Below are positions 35,430 through 44,342 of a stretch of DNA of 64,000 bases, piece after piece. The stretch is taken from contig JADJSH010000011.1 of assembly GCA_016711805.1 (NCBI GenBank), positions 105,773 through 169,772 on the forward strand, written 5' to 3'. How positions within the stretch are numbered: the stretch's first letter is position 1; every line of letters begins with the position of its first letter. The notes beneath the pieces were generated by a model that saw nothing but the letters and a program-made list of their open reading frames with translations, ran no database searches and was not told where the DNA came from. The stretch comes from Bacteroidota bacterium. Lineage in GTDB: Bacteria; Bacteroidota; Bacteroidia; B-17B0; Aurantibacillaceae. The position numbers and the translations under genes are program-made.

Positions 35430-36704
35430 ATGCAAGTATTTAAGTTTGGTGGCGCGTCGGTAAAAGATGCTGATGGTGTAAAAAATGTAGCCGAAGTATT
35501 AAAACAATTTCCCGACAAAAAAATATCAGTAGTTGTTTCTGCTATGGGTAAAACAACAAATGCATTGGAGCGTTTAGCGAAAGCCTATTTCTATAAAACA
35601 GAAAATGCCGAAGCTATATTAGAAGAAATTAAATCATACCACTTTGATATTTGTCAGAAATTATTTCCTGCTTCTTCACATTCAATTTACACTGAATTGG
35701 AAAATACCTTTGTGGAATTGTATTGGGCTATTGAAGATGAACCTACTCAGGGCTTCGATTTTGAATACGATCAAATAGTGAGCATGGGCGAAATTATTTC
35801 TACGAAAATAGTTTCAGCTTGCCTAAATGAAATTGGATTAAATAATAAATGGATTGATGCAAGAGGACTTATTCAAACTGATAATAGTTACCGTGAAGGT
35901 AAAGTGGATTTTGCATTAACTGAGTCATTAATAAAAAGAGATTTAGAAAAAGTATTTACTTCAACTAATATTATCGTCACACAAGGTTTTATTGGCGGCA
36001 CCTCCGAAAACTTTACTACAACTTTAGGGCGCGAGGGTTCTGATTATACGGCTTCTATATTAGCGTATTGTTTAAATGCCGAAAACGTAACCATTTGGAA
36101 AGATGTACCTGGTGTTTTAAATGCCGACCCTAAATGGTTTTCTCACACAAAAAAAATCGATCAATTATCCTATCATGACGCCATTGAGTTAACGTACTAT
36201 GGCGCAACTGTTATTCACCCAAAAACCATTAAGCCACTTCAAAACAAAAACATTCCTTTGTATGTAAAGTCCTTTTTAAAGCCAAAAGAAGAAGGTACAG
36301 TAATTAAAGACGGAGACAAACGATTAAATATTCCTTCGTATATTTTTAAGGTTGATCAAGTATTGATTTCAATTCAACCAAAAGATTTTTCGTTTATCGC
36401 CGAAGATAATTTAAGTGATATTTTCGAGCTGTTTTCGAAACATGGAGTTAAAATTAACTTAATGCAATTGTCAGCTATTAGTTTTTCAGTATGTTGTGAT
36501 CATGATACTGTTAAAATTGAAGCATTAGTTAATGAATTACAGACGCAGTTTAAAGTATTGTATAATTCCGGATTAGAATTAATGACGGTTCGTTATTACA
36601 CTCAAGAAACAATAGATACGTTAACTCTTAATAAAATTATTTTATTAGAACAACGAAGCCGCTTTACTGTACAAATGGTTATGAAGAATGAGATATCGGA
36701 GTAA
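35430..36704 (+). CDS. Aspartate kinase
   Basis: The enzyme phosphorylates aspartate, the entry to lysine, diaminopimelate, threonine and methionine synthesis; DAP also feeds MurE. I chose the Met at 35430 (MQVFKFGGASVKDADGV), where the conserved KFGG motif begins. Other kinase-fold landmarks are LGREGSDYTASILAY and VIHPKTIKPL. The C-terminal 120 residues are ACT-like (IQPKDFSFIAEDNLSDIFE), suggesting feedback control. At 424 residues it is a stand-alone monofunctional form. Confidence 0.92.
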   Translation: MQVFKFGGASVKDADGVKNVAEVLKQFPDKKISVVVSAMGKTTNALERLAKAYFYKTENAEAILEEIKSYHFDICQKLFPASSHSIYTELENTFVELYWAIEDEPTQGFDFEYDQIVSMGEIISTKIVSACLNEIGLNNKWIDARGLIQTDNSYREGKVDFALTESLIKRDLEKVFTSTNIIVTQGFIGGTSENFTTTLGREGSDYTASILAYCLNAENVTIWKDVPGVLNADPKWFSHTKKIDQLSYHDAIELTYYGATVIHPKTIKPLQNKNIPLYVKSFLKPKEEGTVIKDGDKRLNIPSYIFKVDQVLISIQPKDFSFIAEDNLSDIFELFSKHGVKINLMQLSAISFSVCCDHDTVKIEALVNELQTQFKVLYNSGLELMTVRYYTQETIDTLTLNKIILLEQRSRFTVQMVMKNEISE

Positions 36705-36913
36705 TTTCCCCGTAAATCAAGTTATTTAGTTCATTTATCATACGTTGGTAATAGTGCGGCTGTTTTCGACGAAACAGTGCGAACTACAATTTTTTAGGCG
36801 GCATTGCGAAGACTTTTCGTGGGAGAAAAAGATTGAGTTGGCGTTTCGTCTTGTCACGCCAGAGCGTGATTGTTTCTTTTTGTTCAAGCAAATAGAAAAT
36901 GGAATATAGAAAA
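36705..36913. other. Convergent intergenic region without a gene
   Basis: The 209 bp between the aspartokinase and amidohydrolase stops hold no supportable gene. There is an imperfect palindrome at about 36873-36900 (TTTCTTTTTGTTCAAGCAAA, then TAGAAA) and a short repeated CGTTT/TTTCG texture. It may be a dispersed-repeat remnant that ends both transcripts. Confidence 0.35.
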
Positions 36914-38203
36914 CTATTTAAGTCCCGACTCTAATTCCTTTACCGTTTTATGTTCTGAATTTATAAACACACCTTCCACACTATTTAAATTATTTAAATC
37001 TATCAAAGGATTTGCATTTAATAATATGAGATTAGCCTCTTTATTTATTTCAACGGTTCCCCATTTTTTTGATTGATTCATGTATTTTGCCGCATTGATG
37101 GTTGCTGCACACAATACTTGATAATTGGTTAGGCCTGCATTGGAATGATGTTTCATTTCTTCTAGTAATGCAAAACCAGGAATAGAATAATTGCTACCTG
37201 CATCTGCGCCAATCAATAATTGCGCGTTATTTTTCACTAAACTCACTAGTATTTTATTTTTTATACCTCTCATTTTGATATAAGTTTCTCTTTGTTCCTT
37301 TAATTTTGAATCACCTATTTTTGTCTGATCTTCGGTTATTTCCTTATCCCATTTGACAATAGTAGTATCCGCTATGTACTTCAAACCGTTTCGTTTTTTT
37401 AAATCGGTTATAGATTGCATGTTGTAGCCAAGTTCAAAATAGTCTTCTGTTGCGCAATTATATACTTTATGTTTTGTTGTTAACTTAATAAGCTTATCCA
37501 CATAGGTATCTCCTTTATTTAAATTCTCTGCATAGCCTGTCAAATGTTCAATAGAATTGTACCCTGATTTTAATAGCAATGGCATAGAAATGTTTGAAAG
37601 TCCATGTCCGCAAAAAGGAAAGCTATGCGTTTTGCAAGCAGCAGCCAAATTTGTAAATGACAAAGAGTCTTTAATACTTAATACTTTTAAAAATACAAAT
37701 CCATTTTCTTTACTCACAGTTACAATGCTATCAGCAGTTTTTTTGTCAATTGTTAATGTTTTGGTAATTGGAGGAGACGAAAGGTATAAGTTTAGTTGTG
37801 GTAAATTTTTATCTTTTTTAATATTCAAATGTGTTTCATCACCTCTCATAGATCTTATGCTTGTAACACCTGCTAATAAATTTAATGTTAAATAGTTTTT
37901 TAGTTCATTATATTCAGGAAAGTGTGCATGCATATCTGCTAAACCTGGCATTAAAAATTTATCTTTACAGTCAATAAAAGAATAGCGATCTACAGGTTGA
38001 AATGCTTTATCATTATCGTCGGTAATTAGAGTTATTTTATTGCCAGTGATAATCACCATTTGATTTTTCAAAATAGTATCCTTGTTGATAGGAATAATAT
38101 TAACATTCCGAAGAATATAATTTTTACTCATATCTGATAATTCCGCTTGTGAAAAGCCCTGTTGCAGAATACAAATAGTTAAAAGTAGAATGGTAAATCG
38201 CAT
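36914..38203 (-). CDS. Periplasmic amidohydrolase-family protein
   Basis: The start at 38203 (MRFTILLLTICILQQGFSQ) gives a signal peptide, so the protein is exported. It belongs to the metal-dependent amidohydrolase superfamily: the HxH metal motif is in LADMHAHFPE, further ligands probably in FCGHGLSN and NSIEHLTGY, and the catalytic Asp in IGADAGSN near residue 345. Relatives include imidazolonepropionase- and prolidase-like enzymes that cleave cyclic amides or dipeptides; the substrate is unknown. It is divergent from corA. Confidence 0.85.
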   Translation of the reverse strand: MRFTILLLTICILQQGFSQAELSDMSKNYILRNVNIIPINKDTILKNQMVIITGNKITLITDDNDKAFQPVDRYSFIDCKDKFLMPGLADMHAHFPEYNELKNYLTLNLLAGVTSIRSMRGDETHLNIKKDKNLPQLNLYLSSPPITKTLTIDKKTADSIVTVSKENGFVFLKVLSIKDSLSFTNLAAACKTHSFPFCGHGLSNISMPLLLKSGYNSIEHLTGYAENLNKGDTYVDKLIKLTTKHKVYNCATEDYFELGYNMQSITDLKKRNGLKYIADTTIVKWDKEITEDQTKIGDSKLKEQRETYIKMRGIKNKILVSLVKNNAQLLIGADAGSNYSIPGFALLEEMKHHSNAGLTNYQVLCAATINAAKYMNQSKKWGTVEINKEANLILLNANPLIDLNNLNSVEGVFINSEHKTVKELESGLK

Positions 38204-38308
38204 GGTAATTGTTTTATACGAAAGTAAAATTAACAATTTGTTTCGTGTTCGGTTACCTGTTAATTAATTATAAATGACTGTATCAAATTTCTTGTTAATT
38301 TTATAACT

Positions 38309-39349
38309 ATGGGAACAGAAAACATAGGCTCTCCTCCTGGAACATTATTTTATAATGGTGAAGTAAGGACAGATAGAATCAAAATTACTTTAATAGAGTA
38401 TAATGAAACGGAATTTTTTGAGCAAGAGTTTTATGATTTATCTGATTGTTTATCTCATGTTAAACCTAACATGGTTAAATGGCTTAATGTAGAAGGATTA
38501 CATAAACCAGAACTAGTTGAGGCTATTGGTAAATTTTATAATATCCATCCATTAACAATGGAGGATATTGTGCATGTTGATCAACGTCCTAAGTTTGAGG
38601 ACTATGATAATTATGTTGTGTCAATCATGAAAATGATTAGTTATACCACCGAAGTTAAATCTGAGCAGCTATCTATTATATTATTAGAAAACACAGTACT
38701 TTCATTTCAAGAACCTAATAATGGAGATGCTTTTGATATTATTAGAAATAGATTGCGTCAGTGTAAAGGAAGAGTAAGAAAGTTAGGAGCCGATTATTTA
38801 GCCTATGCTTTGATGGATGCTGTAGTAGATTGTTATTTTACAGCTATTGAAAAAATTGGGGATAAAATTGAAGAGATTGAAGAAGAAATTATTAGTGATA
38901 AAGATAAAAAATCATTACTAGAATTGTATCATTTAAAAAGAGAGATGATTTATTTGCGTAAGCAAGTTTGGCCAATGCGAGATATGATTAACAATATGGT
39001 GCGTTCGGAAACTTTGCTAATAAGTGCGTCTAATGATATTTATTTACGCGATTTAACCGATCATGTTACTCGTATTATTGATACAGTTGAAACCTATCGT
39101 GATTTATTATCAGGTATAATGGATATTTACTTAAGCACCAATGCCAATAAGATGAATGAAGTGATGAAGGTATTGACTATTATGTCTTCCATCTTTATTC
39201 CTGTAACATTTATTGCAGGTGTTTACGGAATGAATTTCGATAATATGCCTGAATTACATTCGCGCAGTGGTTATTTTGTAACCTGGGGAGTAATGCTTAG
39301 TTTAATAATAGGTTTGTTGATTTATTTTAAACGTAAGAAGTGGATGTAG
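38309..39349 (+). CDS. corA: CorA-family magnesium/cobalt transporter
   Basis: CorA forms a pentameric inner-membrane channel for Mg2+ and related ions. This 346-residue protein has the large cytoplasmic N-terminal domain (LTMEDIVHVDQRPKFE), the long helix, and two C-terminal membrane spans with the signature YGMNF between them (GVYGMNFDNMPE). It ends in a basic tail (YFKRKKWM). The length is typical. It is convergent with the following outer-membrane protein gene. Confidence 0.96.
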   Translation: MGTENIGSPPGTLFYNGEVRTDRIKITLIEYNETEFFEQEFYDLSDCLSHVKPNMVKWLNVEGLHKPELVEAIGKFYNIHPLTMEDIVHVDQRPKFEDYDNYVVSIMKMISYTTEVKSEQLSIILLENTVLSFQEPNNGDAFDIIRNRLRQCKGRVRKLGADYLAYALMDAVVDCYFTAIEKIGDKIEEIEEEIISDKDKKSLLELYHLKREMIYLRKQVWPMRDMINNMVRSETLLISASNDIYLRDLTDHVTRIIDTVETYRDLLSGIMDIYLSTNANKMNEVMKVLTIMSSIFIPVTFIAGVYGMNFDNMPELHSRSGYFVTWGVMLSLIIGLLIYFKRKKWM

Positions 39350-39358
39350 TATTAAATA

Positions 39359-40360
39359 TTAACTCATATTATAATATACCCTCAACCCAACCCCATGTTG
39401 TAATTTAAAACTCGGTGTATACCCTAAATTAATTCTGTCATACGACGGCGTGTATAATAATTGTATAGTGTATCTTGGATTAATGGTTAAATGTAAGCCA
39501 ATACCACCAAAGGCACCAACGCCAGCTCCAATTAAATATTTAGCGCTATAAAAGTTATAAGGTGGTTGGTTGTATGCCGACATTAAATCAATAGTAAAAT
39601 TATTAGCACCCCCATTTAAATCACTATTTAAAAACGCTTGATTTTTTTGAGCTTTAGATAAAGTAACATTCAGTCCACCTTCTACCATCAAATTCAATTT
39701 TTCATGTTTACCAATAATTCTTTGATAGCCCAATTGAAACATCAGACGTTGTTCGGCGCCCGTAATAGTAAATTGATGAATTTTTGCTTGGTTTACTGAT
39801 CCAGTGCCACTTCCACTTCCTAAACTATTGCCAGTAGTTCCAATCGTAAACTTTCCATTTACTATTAATTTACTAGCGTTAATGTTTAATGTGATGCCTG
39901 CTTTTTTATTAATTTGATAACGCATATTTAGCCCAACTAAATAGGTAGTAGTGTATCTTAAATTAATGGGCATATCTGTTTCTCTAAAATACCAATCGCT
40001 TGAGGCAACATTTAGTAACTGAGCAATTAAATCGTTTCCTCCATAACCACCTCCATAAATGTTTACGAGTTGCTCTCGTAATATACTGTTGGCAAAGGTA
40101 TTGCGCTGACCGTTTTGATCAAAACCATAACCATCATATATATATGCGGTATTTCTGTTTGCCCAATAGGCACCAACATAAGCCCCTAAATGAAAGCCTT
40201 TACTTGGAATGAACGTTGATTGTTGTGTGGAACTGTCTTGAACACTTGGTTCATATTCTTGTGCTTTGCTATTGAATGTCGTTAAACAAAAAATAGTTAG
40301 GAATAAAAGAGGTGTATGGTTTAAAAATTTCACTTTCAAAAATAAGCTTAATTCATTCAT
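39359..40360 (-). CDS. Putative outer-membrane beta-barrel protein
   Basis: The start at 40360 (MNELSLFLKVKFLN) is used because five codons upstream lie inside the preceding terminator. A hydrophobic signal (LLFLTIFCLTTFNSKAQ) is followed by a sequence rich in Gly, Asn and aromatic residues with alternating strands, ending in GVGLRVYYNMS, where the terminal aromatic-rich strand is typical of barrels. No specific family is recognised. Confidence 0.7.
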   Translation of the reverse strand: MNELSLFLKVKFLNHTPLLFLTIFCLTTFNSKAQEYEPSVQDSSTQQSTFIPSKGFHLGAYVGAYWANRNTAYIYDGYGFDQNGQRNTFANSILREQLVNIYGGGYGGNDLIAQLLNVASSDWYFRETDMPINLRYTTTYLVGLNMRYQINKKAGITLNINASKLIVNGKFTIGTTGNSLGSGSGTGSVNQAKIHQFTITGAEQRLMFQLGYQRIIGKHEKLNLMVEGGLNVTLSKAQKNQAFLNSDLNGGANNFTIDLMSAYNQPPYNFYSAKYLIGAGVGAFGGIGLHLTINPRYTIQLLYTPSYDRINLGYTPSFKLQHGVGLRVYYNMS

Positions 40361-40395
40361 AAAAAAAGGATTCATAATATTATGAATCCTTTTTT
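40361..40395. terminator. Bidirectional hairpin terminator
   Basis: AAAAAAGGATTCATAA and TTATGAATCCTTTTTT form a nearly perfect 16-bp palindrome downstream of the sigma factor gene on the minus strand, with T-runs on both sides. Confidence 0.9.
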
Positions 40396-40413
40396 GTATT
40401 GTTTAACTTTTAA

Positions 40414-40920
40414 TTAGTTCATCGATTTTTCAATTGCAACCATCAGTTGTTTGCGAGCTAAAAATATTCGACTTTTAATCGTTCCTAATGGTAATTGCAT
40501 TTCTTGTGCAATCTCTTCATATTTAAAACCGCTATAATATCTTGTAAACGGAATCTTGTATTGATCTTCTAAATTTTCAATTTTATTTAAAATATCTTTT
40601 GTAGCTAATCTCGATTCAGTAATATCTTGATGATTGTTTTTGAATGCGCGGTTCATCGCTAAATCTGCATTGGTTTGAATAATCTCTCTCGTTTTAACCG
40701 CACGTCGGTATGAATTGATAAAGGTGTTTTTCATAATTGTAAATAACCACGCTTTTAAGTTTGTGCTGTCTTCAAACTTTTCACGGTAAGTAATTGCCTT
40801 TACATATGTGTCTTGCAACAAATCTAGGGCATCATCGTTGTTGTGTGTTAAACTTAACGCAAAGTTTTTTAAGGATTGCTTTTCGTTTAAAATGCGGGTA
40901 TTGAATTCAATTGCTGTCAT
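40414..40920 (-). CDS. ECF-type RNA polymerase sigma factor
   Basis: This 168-residue sigma factor has region 2 (DDALDLLQDTYVKAI and NLKAWLFTIMKNTFINSYRR) and region 4 (YSGFKYEEIAQEMQLPLGTIKSRIFLARKQL), with no region 1 or 3, as in ECF sigma factors. No anti-sigma gene is adjacent. Three copies of an inverted GTTTAAC/GTTAAAC element upstream suggest that it is controlled by a dedicated regulator or by itself. A strong hairpin ends the gene, so it is monocistronic. Confidence 0.95.
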   Translation of the reverse strand: MTAIEFNTRILNEKQSLKNFALSLTHNNDDALDLLQDTYVKAITYREKFEDSTNLKAWLFTIMKNTFINSYRRAVKTREIIQTNADLAMNRAFKNNHQDITESRLATKDILNKIENLEDQYKIPFTRYYSGFKYEEIAQEMQLPLGTIKSRIFLARKQLMVAIEKSMN

Positions 40921-41256
40921 GACTTATATATTAATATTGTTTAATGATTATTGTTAATTGTTAAACAAATGTATTAAATGTTTAACAATATCATAGTATT
41001 GTTAAACAAAAATATTTAAAAATTATGTAAATTATTAATAATCAAGCGATTAAAATTTAGCTATTTAACTTTAAACTCATCATTTTTGAGAAATTTGAAT
41101 GATTCTTTCGATAATTTTTTGAAAGTCTAAAATATTAGTCGGAAAATGCCGTTGATTAAACAAAGGCTTATGTATTAATAAATTGTGAATAGATAGAAGC
41201 CTGGCTTTAATGCTGAACCTCAGTATTTAGTTAACTTCGAGAAAAAATAAAGAACC
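40921..41256. other. Divergent intergenic region between sigma factor and lysS
   Basis: This 336-bp AT-rich region holds the operator-like repeats (40957-41008) upstream of the sigma gene. The remaining 41010-41256 shows no gene and no structure I can assign; it must carry the lysS promoter. Confidence 0.6.
40957..41008 (-). promoter_or_regulatory. Three phased copies of ATTGTTAAACA upstream of the sigma factor
   Basis: ATTGTTAAACA at 40957-40967, its inverse TGTTTAACAAT at 40979-40989, and ATTGTTAAACA again at 40998-41008 have centres about 20-22 bp apart, close to two helical turns. This is operator-like and lies 37-88 bp upstream of the start codon. Confidence 0.6.
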
Positions 41257-42801
41257 ATGTTGCAAGAACTAAGTGAACAAGAAGAATTAAGAAGAGAGAA
41301 ATTAGCCGAACTAAAAAAATTAGGCATCGATCCATATCCTGCAGAGGAATTTAAAATAAATGTAACTGCTCATGATATCAAGGAAAATTACGAGCGCGAT
41401 AAATTAAATTATAAAGATATTAGTTTAGCAGGTCGTATCATGAGTGTGCGTGATATGGGTAAAGCTGCTTTCGCTGTAATACAAGATAGTACAGATCGTA
41501 TTCAGATTTACGTTCGTCGTGATGATATTTGCCCAAATGAAGATGATAAAGTATTATACGATGTTGTTTGGAAAAAATTAATTGACCTTGGAGATATCAT
41601 AGGTATTGAAGGGTACGTGTTTACTACTAAAACTGGAGAAACATCTATTCACGTGACTTCTTTTAAATTATTAAGTAAATCATTAAAACCATTACCTGTT
41701 GTAAAAACAGATGCTGATGGAAATGCGTTTGACGAGGTATCGGATCCTGAATTCCGCTACCGTCAGCGTTATGTAGATTTAATTATTAATCCAAAAGTTA
41801 AAAAAACATTTGAGCAACGTACAAAAATTATTTCTTCTATCCGTAATTTCTTAAATGATAATGGCGCTTTGGAAGTTGATACACCAGTATTGCAATCTAT
41901 ACCTGGTGGTGCAGCTGCTCGTCCGTTTTTAACTCATCACAATGCATTGGATATGCCTTTGTATTTGCGTATCGCAAACGAATTATATTTAAAACGTTTA
42001 ATCGTTGGTGGTTTTGATTGGGTATATGAATTCAGTCGTAACTTCCGTAATGAAGGAATGGACAGAACACATAATCCAGAATTTACGGTATTAGAATTTT
42101 ATGCAGCATACCGCGATTATTTTTGGATGATGAATACCACCGAAAAATTATTGGAAAAAATTGCCATGGATTTACATGGTACAACTGAATTAACAGTAGG
42201 CGACAAAACCATTAATTTTGCGCCACCATTTAAACGAGTTACTATTTATGATGCTATTAAAGAACATACAGGGCATGATGTTAGTAAAATGGATGAGGCT
42301 GAGTTAAGAGCAGTATGCAAAACGTTACATTTAGAAATAGATGAAACAATGGGCAAGGCAAAATTAATTGATACCTTATTTGGAGAAAAATGTGAAGGCA
42401 ATTACATTCAACCAACCTTTATTACTGACTATCCAGTTGAGATGAGTCCATTGACTAAAAAGCACAGAACAGAAGCTGGATTAGTAGAGCGTTTTGAGTT
42501 AATGATTAATGGTAAAGAAATTGCTAATGCGTATTCCGAATTAAACGACCCAATCGATCAGCGCGAACGTTTTGAAGATCAAGTTAAATTAATGGAGCGT
42601 GGCGATGATGAAGCGATGTTTATTGATTACGATTTTTTACGTGCTTTAGAATATGGTATGCCACCAACAGCTGGTATTGGTTTTGGAATTGATCGTTTGT
42701 GTATGTTGTTGACTAATCAGTCATCTATACAAGATGTATTATTATTTCCTCAAATGCGTCCTGAAGTGCAACATGTAACGACAGAAGAAATAGAAAAATA
42801 A
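41257..42801 (+). CDS. lysS: Lysyl-tRNA synthetase, class II
   Basis: LysS charges tRNA(Lys). This 514-residue protein has the N-terminal OB-fold anticodon domain (VTAHDIKENYERDKLNY to about residue 150) and the class II catalytic core with motif 1 (FLNDNGALEVDTPVLQ), motif 2 (FRNEGMDRTHNPEFT) and motif 3 (GFGIDRLCMLL). The length is normal. It is followed 4 bp later by a lipoprotein gene, probably on the same transcript. Confidence 0.98.
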   Translation: MLQELSEQEELRREKLAELKKLGIDPYPAEEFKINVTAHDIKENYERDKLNYKDISLAGRIMSVRDMGKAAFAVIQDSTDRIQIYVRRDDICPNEDDKVLYDVVWKKLIDLGDIIGIEGYVFTTKTGETSIHVTSFKLLSKSLKPLPVVKTDADGNAFDEVSDPEFRYRQRYVDLIINPKVKKTFEQRTKIISSIRNFLNDNGALEVDTPVLQSIPGGAAARPFLTHHNALDMPLYLRIANELYLKRLIVGGFDWVYEFSRNFRNEGMDRTHNPEFTVLEFYAAYRDYFWMMNTTEKLLEKIAMDLHGTTELTVGDKTINFAPPFKRVTIYDAIKEHTGHDVSKMDEAELRAVCKTLHLEIDETMGKAKLIDTLFGEKCEGNYIQPTFITDYPVEMSPLTKKHRTEAGLVERFELMINGKEIANAYSELNDPIDQRERFEDQVKLMERGDDEAMFIDYDFLRALEYGMPPTAGIGFGIDRLCMLLTNQSSIQDVLLFPQMRPEVQHVTTEEIEK

Positions 42802-42805
42802 ATTT

Positions 42806-43342
42806 ATGCGTAAAATACTTTATTATAGTTTGCTAGTAATTGCTTTAGGATTTTTTTCATGCGAAGAACATCCTAAAGTGGTTGAGCAAAAAAAGCCACG
42901 TATTTTCCCTGAATACAGCGAAGCGTTGGATGAAATTATACGCAGTAAAGATGGCGTTATAAGAGGCGTTGATTTAAATAGTAAAGCAGATGTTATTACT
43001 AAAACAGAAACCAAACAGCCTTCTGAAGTAGCTCACGATTATTTGTATTTTGAATATACGATTGATAGTATTACTAATTATTCGGTAGCTTACAATTTAC
43101 AAAAAGATAGTTTGGATGAAGTAGAAGTGCAAATCAATTGTAACGACTTAGATTTAAGTTCTCATTTATTTAACGACTTAAAAACATACTACGAAAAAAA
43201 ATTACCTAACCCAACCGAAGACAAAGGCTTTGTAGTTTATAATTGTTTTGAAGGTCAACGTAAGCCTTTTGTGGTTTCTTTAACTGATAATAGTACGCCA
43301 AACATGGGTATTATTAATTTGGTTATTTATAAAGATAAGTAA
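42806..43342 (+). CDS. Putative lipoprotein of unknown function
   Basis: The N-terminus MRKILYYSLLVIALGFFSC is a lipoprotein signal with a Cys lipobox. The remaining 160 residues are acidic and include alternating strands; no motif is recognised. It is 4 bp after lysS and so probably co-transcribed. It is convergent with the next gene, with no gap between the two stops. Confidence 0.7.
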   Translation: MRKILYYSLLVIALGFFSCEEHPKVVEQKKPRIFPEYSEALDEIIRSKDGVIRGVDLNSKADVITKTETKQPSEVAHDYLYFEYTIDSITNYSVAYNLQKDSLDEVEVQINCNDLDLSSHLFNDLKTYYEKKLPNPTEDKGFVVYNCFEGQRKPFVVSLTDNSTPNMGIINLVIYKDK

Positions 43343-44332
43343 TCAATACTGATACATCAACTTCACAATTCGTAAACTCTTATTGTTAGGATCTCTAATA
43401 ATGTAAGAGTTTACTTTCTTCGCTGCATCAGTTACATAGCTTATTTCTTTAAGAAGTTGCCCATTTTTAAATTGTTTCTCAGTCAGTAAGCAGTCATTAG
43501 CGTCATATTCATAAGTACGAACCTGCTCCATATCGCCATTACTATTGCTTTTATAAGAAGCCTTAGTTAATTGTCCTTTGGCATTATATTCAAAATTGCT
43601 GTTTTGTGTAATCCAGGCAACGGTGTATTGTTCGTTAATGGAGACTGGTTTATTGGTCTCATTCAAAGTATAAATAATTTCTTTGTAAGGTCTGCCTTCA
43701 TCGTTCATGCAGATTTTTTTGTATTGATTTTTTCCAGTAGATAAATATTTGAATGTTTCTTCGCTGATAATGAACTGCCCGCCTAATTTAAACTCTGTTT
43801 TATTTTCCGACACATTTGTTTCCTTGCAACGCTTTTCTTTTTCTACTTTTCCCTCAGCAGAATAATCATAATAGTTGCTTTCGTAATAGTAACCATCATT
43901 GTAGCGTTTAAGTTTCAATAAATTATTATCGGTATAAAAATAGTTTGTTGAAACGGTATCATACACATATTCATTTTTGGTGTAAGAGTGTCCGTTACTT
44001 ATTTTTCTACCTCTTCGATAAACAGGTTCTGAATGATATTCTTTTTGAATCACTTTAATGATAGAGGTGTTATAAAAACGAGTTAAGAAGCCGTTGGTGT
44101 TAAATTCGTAATAGGTTAATAATCCTTTGTCTTCGGCTACTTGTAAATCTTTTTTATCAATGATATCAAAAGTGATAGATTTAATTTTTTGAGATTTGAT
44201 ATACTCCGTATTAAATGGCAATTGATTTTCAAAGGCTGTTTCAGCAGTTGGAATCAATGTCTGAGCTATAATTGACGGGTGATAAGTGACAAGTGATAAG
44301 ATGAAAAACACGACTAGTATTTTACACTTCAC
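43343..44332 (-). CDS. YD/RHS-repeat-like secreted protein
   Basis: From a GTG at 44332 it starts with MKCKILVVFFILSLV, a signal peptide; a TTG ten codons earlier is the alternative. The mature part contains Tyr-rich strand repeats such as YYEFNTNGFLTRFYN, YFYTDNNLLKLKRYN, NFEYNAKGQLTKASYKS and YEYDANDCLLTEKQFKNGQ. That pattern resembles the YD or RHS-type repeats of surface shells or wall proteins. The stop lies at the end of a lipoprotein gene on the other strand. Function unknown. Confidence 0.6.
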   Translation of the reverse strand: MKCKILVVFFILSLVTYHPSIIAQTLIPTAETAFENQLPFNTEYIKSQKIKSITFDIIDKKDLQVAEDKGLLTYYEFNTNGFLTRFYNTSIIKVIQKEYHSEPVYRRGRKISNGHSYTKNEYVYDTVSTNYFYTDNNLLKLKRYNDGYYYESNYYDYSAEGKVEKEKRCKETNVSENKTEFKLGGQFIISEETFKYLSTGKNQYKKICMNDEGRPYKEIIYTLNETNKPVSINEQYTVAWITQNSNFEYNAKGQLTKASYKSNSNGDMEQVRTYEYDANDCLLTEKQFKNGQLLKEISYVTDAAKKVNSYIIRDPNNKSLRIVKLMYQY

Positions 44333-44342
44333 ATTCCATTTA

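Noticed and set aside
40000..40212. Plus-strand frame rich in His and Asn within the outer-membrane protein gene
   Set aside because: It is the antisense of Gly/Tyr/Asn codons and has no ribosome-binding context.
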